From a bacterium UBP3_UBA6266 (lineage in GTDB: Bacteria; Auribacterota; UBA6266), in NCBI GenBank assembly GCA_002440765.1, contig DJVC01000108.1, forward strand, positions 1 through 6,615: a stretch of 6,615 nt of DNA, in the 5' to 3' direction. The translations under genes were made by a program, and so were the position numbers. Positions 1 through 5,582 of this stretch are shown one piece after another. The notes under the pieces were generated by a model. The model saw only the letters and a list, made by a program, of their open reading frames with translations. It did not search any database and had not been told where the DNA came from. Every line of letters starts with the position of its first letter. The first letter of the stretch is position 1.

Positions 1-1917
1 CTGTGTTACCGCGATATGGGAAGTCTTTACCGCGATATCATCCTTTCGGATTATATCATTGAAAACATAGAAGATGAATATTATGTGAAACAGGCTTACA
101 AGGAACTTATATACTGTTATTTTGAACTCGGCGAAGTGGACAGGTGTCTCGGTATAGCGGGCAGGATGGAAAAAGCTTTTCCCAAAGACGAGGAAGTCGC
201 TATTGCGTTCCTGACGATAGGTAAAAGGTTTTTTGCCGGGAAAAAATACACCGAAGCGATAATGGAATTCTCAAGGTGCGTGGAAAACAGTTCCCGGCCT
301 GATATATATTCGGAAGCGAAAACATTGATGGCAGCGGCTTTTATCGAACAGTCCGATTATAAAAAAGCCTCGGAAATATATTCCGGAATTATTACGGATA
401 AAGATAAACACGACCCCGGTATCATTCCCGAGAGCCTTTTCGGGATGGGCGTGTGCCTGAATAATGAAGGGAAGACGGATGAATCCGTTACATATTTTGA
501 CGCTCTGATAGCGGAATATCCTTCCGATGAGTATGCCTCGAGGGCAAGAAGAGAAAAAGCCAACGTATTTTTCGCGGCAGGGAAATATGATGAAGCCCTG
601 GAGTATTACAGGGACTACCTGGGTAAGAATCCGGATTCCGATGACGCCCCCGATATCATGATACAGATAGGCGCCTGTCTTATAAATCTCAACAGGAACG
701 ATGACGCCATCAGGGAGCTTTCATCGATTGACAAATCCAAACTCAACACGGAATATAAAAAAGTCCTTGTGGATTTTGATATAGCCCAGGCTTACGCGAA
801 CAAGGGCGATTATGGACAGACCGAGAAAACAATGCTCGATATAATAAAGAAGTATCCCGGTTCCGGGGTCACTGAAGATTGTTATCCCTGGCTTGACAAA
901 TATTACACCGGCGCGGGAAGAAACGACGCGAAAGTCGAAATGTATCTCCTTGCGCACAAAAACGCCAAAAATGACGGGGACAAAGCCAAATTCAAATACC
1001 GCGCGGCGTTCCTGGAGCAGAATATGATGAGAACAGAACCCGCGGTCAACAAATACATCGAGATTTTTTCCTCCGGAGACGATAAAAGCAGGTATGTCTG
1101 CCTGTCCTTGAAAAATCTTATGGATATGGCGGTCGAGCAGAAGGATGAAAACCTTAAAAGACAATGGATGGATATGTTAAAAAAAGCTGCCGGTTCGGAA
1201 AACAGGAAATGGAAAGCGGATATCATTGCCGGCGCTGTGATAAATGAGGATATCCCCGATTCGGGGAAAAAGTATCTTGGGATGAGCGGACAGTCAGCTT
1301 TCCGGGGACTTTCCCCCTGGGAAATTTATATTGTGTCGCGGACGGATATTCTGCTCGGCAGATATGATGACGCCGAACCTTTGCTTGAAGAGTTGATCTC
1401 GAAAAACAGCGATGACCGGGAACTTGTTTTTATGAGCAGGATAGGCCTGTCCGATATACTGAGGGCCCGCGGCAGGAACAGCGAAAGTCTTGAAGAGGTG
1501 AAGGCCGCGCTGAAGATGGATATCGCGGACGCGGTTGATATACCGCTTGAAGAGGCAAGGTATAAACTGGCCGTTACCCTTATGGATAACGGTGATTACG
1601 AAGGCAGCCTTGAGATATGGAAAAAACTTTTAAGGGAAGCTCCCGAAATAAAGAAACCTGCCGTGCTTTACGGGATTGCCGGGTGCTATGAGCTTTCCGG
1701 CCGGCCGGACAAGGCTTTGATGAATTTCAGGAAAATTTCGATACTCTACAGCGATGACAGGGACATCGCTTCAAAGTCGCTGCTGAAATGCGTTGAGATT
1801 TTAAGCGGGACGGGAAAGAGAGAGGAAAGCCGCCAGTGTTATGAGGAGCTGTTAAAGGATTTTGCGGATACGGATGCGGCGGAAAAAGCGAAAGAGGAAT
1901 TTAATGGGAAAATATAG
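1..1917 (+). CDS. TPR-repeat protein, 5'-truncated by the window edge
   Basis: This long protein is built almost entirely of tetratricopeptide-type helical pairs, which normally serve as a protein-protein scaffold. Counting from the ATG at 16, repeats run at roughly residues 25-60, 61-97, 98-133, 138-173, 174-210, 211-246 and 247-284. A less regular middle follows, then about five more repeats from residue 430 to the end. Typical signatures are AGKYDEALEYYRDYL and NGDYEGSLEIWKKLL, with Gly/Ala at the helix packing positions and Pro at the repeat ends. The frame is open to base 1 and no Shine-Dalgarno sequence precedes the ATG at 16, so the true start is probably upstream and any signal peptide cannot be judged. 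The stop TAG at 1915-1917 lies inside the next gene. Position at the head of an ExbB/ExbD cluster suggests an envelope scaffold or adaptor; the exact role is unknown. No enzymatic motif is visible. Confidence 0.9.
   Translation: MCYRDMGSLYRDIILSDYIIENIEDEYYVKQAYKELIYCYFELGEVDRCLGIAGRMEKAFPKDEEVAIAFLTIGKRFFAGKKYTEAIMEFSRCVENSSRPDIYSEAKTLMAAAFIEQSDYKKASEIYSGIITDKDKHDPGIIPESLFGMGVCLNNEGKTDESVTYFDALIAEYPSDEYASRARREKANVFFAAGKYDEALEYYRDYLGKNPDSDDAPDIMIQIGACLINLNRNDDAIRELSSIDKSKLNTEYKKVLVDFDIAQAYANKGDYGQTEKTMLDIIKKYPGSGVTEDCYPWLDKYYTGAGRNDAKVEMYLLAHKNAKNDGDKAKFKYRAAFLEQNMMRTEPAVNKYIEIFSSGDDKSRYVCLSLKNLMDMAVEQKDENLKRQWMDMLKKAAGSENRKWKADIIAGAVINEDIPDSGKKYLGMSGQSAFRGLSPWEIYIVSRTDILLGRYDDAEPLLEELISKNSDDRELVFMSRIGLSDILRARGRNSESLEEVKAALKMDIADAVDIPLEEARYKLAVTLMDNGDYEGSLEIWKKLLREAPEIKKPAVLYGIAGCYELSGRPDKALMNFRKISILYSDDRDIASKSLLKCVEILSGTGKREESRQCYEELLKDFADTDAAEKAKEEFNGKI
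6..38 (+). repeat. 12-base direct repeat in the first gene
   Basis: The 12-mer TTACCGCGATAT occurs at 6-17 and again at 27-38, a period of 21 bases (seven codons). In the reading frame it gives Tyr-Arg-Asp twice, in YRDMGSL followed by YRDIILS. It could be a small in-frame duplication in the TPR protein, or an assembly artefact at a contig end, since it lies right at the window edge. Confidence 0.6.
1894..1898 (+). promoter_or_regulatory. Ribosome binding site for the second TPR gene
   Basis: GAGGA ends 5 bases before the ATG at 1904, inside the end of the preceding gene. It decides the start. The frame is open further upstream to 1862, but that extension has no such site and would place a highly charged Arg/Lys stretch before a clear signal peptide. 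Confidence 0.7.
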
Positions 1918-2692
1918 CCTGATAATAATGGCACTCATATTTTTTGCCGTTTCGGATTCTTCGGAAGCGAGAGTCATCGAGCTTAAAAACGGACAGATTA
2001 TAAACGGCGAGATTCTTAAAGACGAAAACGGCGAGCTGACCGTTAAGCTGGACCAGTACGGTGAAATGACGGTGGATAAGGAAGATGTGAAACTTGAATC
2101 CCTTTATTCCGAAGGATATAAGACCGCGGAAGAATATTTCAGCCGGGGAAAGTTCATAGAGGCGATAAAAGCCTACCATGAACTGCTGCAGAATCCGGAT
2201 CCGCTTGTCAGCGGAGACAGTATAATTTCAAAAATAGCCGATTGTTATCTGATGCTTGATAAACCCGATAAAGCGGTTGTTTTCTACAGGAAAGTAATGG
2301 ATGAGACGGGCGATAAGAGTCTCAGTCTCCACTGTTCGATAAGAGCCGATTACTGCCGGCTGCGGTCGGGTGAAGTCCGGTCACTGCAGGATTCTTACAA
2401 AGATAAGGAAAAATCGATAGAGAAGGGCGATATGGCGTTTTACTGCTATATAGAAGGCAGGCGTCTTATGGCGGAGGGAAAATATGAGGAAGCCGCTATG
2501 GAACTGTTGTCAATCGACGTCCTTTATCCCGAGACGGCCGAACTGGTGGCCGAATCTAAAATGCTTGCCGCCGAGTGTCTTGATAAGAAGGGGAAACCGG
2601 AAATTGCGAAAAAGCTTTATAAGGAAATTTATGAAACCGGACCTTCTTCCGGAGCAGGGAAAGAAGCCTATAAAAGAATGAATAATCTTTAA
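1904..2692 (+). CDS. Secreted TPR protein with N-terminal beta-rich module
   Basis: This is a predicted exported protein of 262 residues. Residues 1-22 form a signal peptide: Lys3, a hydrophobic core LIIMALIFFAV, and a likely signal peptidase I cut after SEA at residue 22. Residues about 23-65 form a compact beta-rich module beginning VIELKNGQIINGEI, the pattern of small SH3/Sm-like barrels often found ahead of helical repeats in exported bacterial proteins. TPR-like units follow at about 72-105, 104-139, 176-212 and 213-258. The chosen ATG has a good Shine-Dalgarno sequence and overlaps the end of the upstream TPR gene by 14 bases, so the two are probably translationally coupled. Fifteen bases separate its TAA stop from exbB. 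A periplasmic adaptor for the ExbB/ExbD motor is the most natural reading, but it rests on context only. There is no lipobox, so the protein is not predicted to be a lipoprotein. Confidence 0.87.
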   Translation: MGKYSLIIMALIFFAVSDSSEARVIELKNGQIINGEILKDENGELTVKLDQYGEMTVDKEDVKLESLYSEGYKTAEEYFSRGKFIEAIKAYHELLQNPDPLVSGDSIISKIADCYLMLDKPDKAVVFYRKVMDETGDKSLSLHCSIRADYCRLRSGEVRSLQDSYKDKEKSIEKGDMAFYCYIEGRRLMAEGKYEEAAMELLSIDVLYPETAELVAESKMLAAECLDKKGKPEIAKKLYKEIYETGPSSGAGKEAYKRMNNL

Positions 2693-2707
2693 ATAAAGGA
2701 GAACAGG

Positions 2708-3562
2708 ATGAAAAAAATTCTTTGTTGTTTTTTGGCTGTAATATTTATTATATGCATCGTATCGGCCGCCTTTTGCCAGGAACCGGCCCGGGATGATTCC
2801 GCGCAAAAAGGGAAAACCCTGTGGCAGACGGTAAAAGAAGGCGGGATAATGATGATAATCATCGGCCTGGTTTCTGTGGTTATGGTCTATATCATCATAA
2901 GAAGTTTTATGACTCTTTCCCGCGAAAAATTAATACCGACTTCTTTTCTCGAATCCATAGAAAAGGATATTGACGGGGGAAACCTGCAGGGTGTCGCGAA
3001 TTCCTGTGTGGAGAACGATTCCTTTTTCGCGAAAATACTGCTCGCGGGCCTGAAAAAAGCCCATCTGGGCAGGGACAATATGGAAAAGGCTATCGAAGAA
3101 AGAGGGGAAAGAGAGGGCGAAGCGCTGAAAGTAATGGTCAATTATCTTTCTGTTATAGCGACTATCGCGCCGATGCTGGGGCTGCTGGGAACGGTGTCCG
3201 GTATGATAAAATCCTTTAACGCGATAGCTTTTGCCGGCGCGGCCGGTAAGCCGTCGCTTCTGGCCTCCAGCGTCGGGGAAGCTCTTGTAACCACGGCTTT
3301 CGGGCTGATAGTCGCGATTCCGGCCATGGCGTTCTATTTTTATTTTAAAACGCATATCGCGAACCTCATCGCCGTATCCGAAGAAAAAGTGGATGTGATA
3401 ATAGATAAGATTTATTCGAGGGCGTCTTATAAAAGCGGGAACGCCGGAGATTTAGAGTCCGAAGAGCAGCCGGAGGGGCAGATGACGGATGAAGCGCCCG
3501 GGGAGGAAAATCCGCAGGAGCCCGCCCAGGCGGAGGATACAGGGGAAGAAAAACAACAGTGA
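2708..3562 (+). CDS. exbB: ExbB/TolQ/MotA-family proton channel subunit
   Basis: This is the inner-membrane channel subunit that, with ExbD, couples proton flow to work on periplasmic partners. It has 284 residues. Residues 1-23 look like a cleavable signal peptide (MKKILCC, then a hydrophobic core). The first true membrane helix is at about 46-64, followed by a cytoplasmic domain at 65-145. A second helix contains the family motif APMLGLLGTVSGMI (154-167), and a third contains GEALVTTAFGLIVAIPA (190-206). Thr162, Thr196 and Glu191 match the conserved channel-lining Thr148, Thr181 and Glu176 of E. coli ExbB. Residues about 244-284 are an unusual Glu/Pro/Gln-rich acidic tail, predicted to be cytoplasmic. 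The start ATG has AGGAG at 2697-2701, six bases upstream. The stop overlaps the next gene in GTGA. Family membership is firm. The symbol is generic, because TolQ, ExbB and AglR-type roles cannot be separated from sequence alone. Confidence 0.95.
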   Translation: MKKILCCFLAVIFIICIVSAAFCQEPARDDSAQKGKTLWQTVKEGGIMMIIIGLVSVVMVYIIIRSFMTLSREKLIPTSFLESIEKDIDGGNLQGVANSCVENDSFFAKILLAGLKKAHLGRDNMEKAIEERGEREGEALKVMVNYLSVIATIAPMLGLLGTVSGMIKSFNAIAFAGAAGKPSLLASSVGEALVTTAFGLIVAIPAMAFYFYFKTHIANLIAVSEEKVDVIIDKIYSRASYKSGNAGDLESEEQPEGQMTDEAPGEENPQEPAQAEDTGEEKQQ

Positions 3563-3999
3563 GAGTATCGAAAAAATCGGGTAAATTCGAGGAAATGGGT
3601 TTTCAGATGGCGCCCATGATAGATGTGGTGTTCCTTCTGCTTATTTTCTTCATGTGCGCTTCGACGTTCCACGACCTTGAAAGCAGGGAAGGTATCGACC
3701 TTCCTATCGCCGACAAATCAAAGACGGAGGAAACAACCGAGGGAAGAATGGTCGTTAATGTGGATAATGCGGGGATGATAACTTTCCAGAATTATACTTA
3801 CACGCCTGAACAACTCGGAAAACAGATTTCGGGAATCCTGGAAAAACAGGAAATAGCCTCGGTTTTGATAAGGGGCGATAAAGATACGGATCATAAGCAT
3901 GTTATGAAGATTATGGAGCTTTGCGCTCAAAAGGGAATATGGAAAGTGTGGTTTGCCACTTATAAAGAGGAAAATCCGGCGGGCGGAGGAAACAGGTGA
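3559..3999 (+). CDS. exbD: ExbD/TolR-family transport protein, copy 1
   Basis: This 146-residue protein has standard ExbD size and layout: a short basic cytoplasmic N-terminus (about 17 residues), one membrane helix, and a periplasmic domain. The helix begins APMIDVVFLLLIFF at residue 18. Asp22 is the conserved membrane aspartate that carries protons in ExbD (Asp25) and TolR (Asp23). The periplasmic domain ends with the usual pattern, here VLIRGDKDTDHKHVMKIM (102-119), followed by a terminal strand, VWFAT. The GTG start overlaps the exbB stop in GTGA, which indicates coupled translation. A later in-frame ATG at 3595, with GAGGAA just ahead, would leave only a few residues before the helix and is less likely. 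The protein should form the rod inside the ExbB pentamer, possibly pairing with the second copy directly downstream. Confidence 0.94.
   Translation: MRVSKKSGKFEEMGFQMAPMIDVVFLLLIFFMCASTFHDLESREGIDLPIADKSKTEETTEGRMVVNVDNAGMITFQNYTYTPEQLGKQISGILEKQEIASVLIRGDKDTDHKHVMKIMELCAQKGIWKVWFATYKEENPAGGGNR
3985..3990 (+). promoter_or_regulatory. Ribosome binding site for the second exbD
   Basis: GGAGGA sits 5 bases before the GTG at 3996. It supports a GTG start that overlaps the stop of the first exbD (GTGA), and is the strongest Shine-Dalgarno match in the cluster. Confidence 0.75.
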
Positions 4000-4424
4000 A
4001 ATTCTCAAAAGACTCTTCAGCGGAAAAAACAGATTTTGAAATAGCTCCCATGATAGATGTTGTTTTTCTGCTTTTAATATTTTTTATAAGCACGTCGAGC
4101 CTGAAGATACAGGAGACCCAGCTTGGCGTTGATATCCCGACACAGGCCGGCGAGCAGGCGCAGGCGGATGAAATCCCGGATGAGGTGCTGATTACAATAA
4201 AAAGCGGCAACAGCGTCTTTGTGAACAACAAAGAATATGATTCCCCGGAAAGCGAGACGCTCGACGAGCTTACAACGATGTTGTATAAACTGCAAATGGT
4301 TTACGAAAAACAGGGTGTTATTATCGATATTGAGAAAGGCGTGAAGCACGGCCGTGTCGTTGACGTCCTCAACGCCTGCGCCGCGGCCAAAATCGGAAAC
4401 ATATCGTTCCTTTCGGAAGACTGA
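3996..4424 (+). CDS. exbD: ExbD/TolR-family transport protein, copy 2
   Basis: This is a second ExbD-like subunit of 142 residues. It has a short cytoplasmic N-terminus, a membrane helix beginning APMIDVVFLLLIFF at residue 17 with the conserved Asp21, and a periplasmic domain ending VIIDIEKGVKHGRVVDVL (108-125). The first 14 residues of the helix are identical to those of copy 1, while the periplasmic parts have clearly diverged: an Ala/Gln-rich stretch follows VDIPTQ here, against a Lys/Glu/Thr-rich one in copy 1. The GTG start overlaps the previous stop in GTGA behind a strong Shine-Dalgarno site. Five bases separate its stop from the DUF4159 gene. Conserved linkage to a non-identical partner suggests a hetero-ExbD motor, as proposed for AglQ/AglS in Myxococcus. 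The substrate or process powered is unknown. Confidence 0.94.
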   Translation: MKFSKDSSAEKTDFEIAPMIDVVFLLLIFFISTSSLKIQETQLGVDIPTQAGEQAQADEIPDEVLITIKSGNSVFVNNKEYDSPESETLDELTTMLYKLQMVYEKQGVIIDIEKGVKHGRVVDVLNACAAAKIGNISFLSED

Positions 4425-4429
4425 ATAAA

Positions 4430-5578
4430 ATGATAAACAAACTCAGAATATACAGGTTCCTGAAAAAGAGCTTCAAAGAAGCGCCTTATCTTACATCCGC
4501 GATTTTATTTCACGTGATAGTTCTTCTTGTTCTCGGTTCCATATATATCGTAAGGCCCGTAACCGATAACGCGCTCCTGAGCGGGAAATTTTTAAGCAAA
4601 TCAACTCCGATACAGAAAGTGGACCTCAGGCAGTTGAGGAAAGAAATGGTTCGGGAAGTCCCCGTGCAGATGGCTAAGAAACTGCCGGTGAAAAAGAAAA
4701 CGCTTGAAGTGCGGAAAGTCGTCGAAGAAAGTCTTTTTAAGAAACAGACGGCGGTAAAACCCGAGCTTGTGAAAGCCGAAACCCCCAAGATCTCATCCGA
4801 GAGAGAATTTGTAAAAAGGCAGGATGACAGAAAGCAGGATTATAAGGATTTTGTCGAAAAGTTCGAGTTATCGGGGAGAGGTAAAAACACAAAAGCCAAA
4901 ATACAGCTCAGTGTCGCGAGGTATGCGGGGGGAGACTGGGATTGCCAGTTCGGGGGAGTTATAAACCTGATAGAGCAGATAAACCGCTGGACGAACATAG
5001 AAGCCAGCGCCGACATCCTTGTGCGGAGCGTGGATTCAAAGGAGATTTTCAAAGCGCCGTTTGTGTATATGACAGGCCACGATAATTTTACGTTTACCGA
5101 GGAAGAAGTCCTTAATTTGAGGAAATATCTCCTAAAAGGCGGCGCTGTTTATTGCGATAACAGCCTTCCCGGCAGGCGTTCCAGGTTTGACATGGCTTTC
5201 AGGAGAGAGATGAAAAGGGTTTTGCCTGACAGGGAGTTCGAAGAAATAGACATCAATCATCCCGTATATAATTCTTTTTATACTTTCAATAAACTTCCCG
5301 GCGGGATGAATTGGAAAAACGATACGACCGAAGCGATAAAAATCAGGGACAGGATAGTGGTTATCTACACTCTCAACGATTACGGCGACCTTTGGATGAC
5401 GGGTTTAAACACCAAAGATGAGATAGATTTCAGCTGGTATAAGGGAGACGACGATAACCTTTATCAGAGATTGGGTAAATGGGGAGACAAAGTGAATTAT
5501 GAGAATGTCGAGCTTGAATCCATAAAAGACGCCTATAAGATGGGAATTAATGTGGTCGTGTATTTGCTTTTGAGGTGA
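4430..5578 (+). CDS. TonB-like membrane-anchored DUF4159 protein
   Basis: This 382-residue protein has three parts. Residues 1-19 are a basic cytoplasmic N-terminus (Lys4, Arg6, Arg9, Lys12, Lys13, Lys16). Residues about 20-41 form a single membrane helix containing SAILFHVIVLLVL, with His28 placed much like the functional His20 of the E. coli TonB helix. Residues about 57-155 are a very Lys/Glu-rich, probably extended periplasmic linker. Residues about 158-382 match the DUF4159 family: VARYAGGDWDCQFGGVINL, then PFVYMTGHDNFTF (210-222), LRKYLLKGGAVYCDN (230-244), INHPVY (275-280), and the closing AYKMGINVVVYLL (368-380). The alternating strands and the Gly-Gly turn resemble a flavodoxin-like or class I amidotransferase-like fold, but no Cys-His-Glu catalytic triad is evident. 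The ATG lies 5 bases after exbD copy 2, with only a weak GGAAGA site, so coupling is likely. Inferred role: partner or effector of the ExbB/ExbD motor in place of TonB. Confidence 0.88.
   Translation: MINKLRIYRFLKKSFKEAPYLTSAILFHVIVLLVLGSIYIVRPVTDNALLSGKFLSKSTPIQKVDLRQLRKEMVREVPVQMAKKLPVKKKTLEVRKVVEESLFKKQTAVKPELVKAETPKISSEREFVKRQDDRKQDYKDFVEKFELSGRGKNTKAKIQLSVARYAGGDWDCQFGGVINLIEQINRWTNIEASADILVRSVDSKEIFKAPFVYMTGHDNFTFTEEEVLNLRKYLLKGGAVYCDNSLPGRRSRFDMAFRREMKRVLPDREFEEIDINHPVYNSFYTFNKLPGGMNWKNDTTEAIKIRDRIVVIYTLNDYGDLWMTGLNTKDEIDFSWYKGDDDNLYQRLGKWGDKVNYENVELESIKDAYKMGINVVVYLLLR
5572..5578 (+). promoter_or_regulatory. Ribosome binding site supporting a TTG start
   Basis: GAGGTGA overlaps the last codons of the DUF4159 gene and ends 4 bases before the TTG at 5583. 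No ATG or GTG in this frame lies near the start of the signal peptide, so this site decides the TTG start. Confidence 0.7.
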
Positions 5579-5582
5579 CAGG

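Noticed and set aside
721..1164. Long open frame on the - strand inside the first TPR gene
   Set aside because: It lies fully within a well-supported + strand TPR coding region, its translation shows no family motif, and it has no separate ribosome binding site or operon context. It is a codon-usage shadow.
1862..1903. Upstream extension of the second TPR gene to an earlier ATG
   Set aside because: It would add a run of Arg/Lys residues before an otherwise clean signal peptide and has no Shine-Dalgarno site, whereas the ATG at 1904 has GAGGA at the right distance.
2708..2780. Lipoprotein signal in the ExbB N-terminus (Cys23)
   Set aside because: The residue before Cys23 is Phe, which does not fit a lipobox. 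Ordinary signal peptidase I cleavage or an uncleaved helix is more likely.
2930..3355. Long open frame on the - strand inside exbB
   Set aside because: It covers the most conserved ExbB helices on the opposite strand. The translation is a low-information Arg/Ser-rich product typical of an antisense shadow.
2708..4424. Zorya-type defence system (MotA/MotB-like ZorA/ZorB)
   Set aside because: The channel proteins are ExbB/ExbD-sized, without the long ZorA tail or the OmpA-like ZorB domain. No helicase or nuclease gene is nearby, and the neighbours are exported or envelope proteins.
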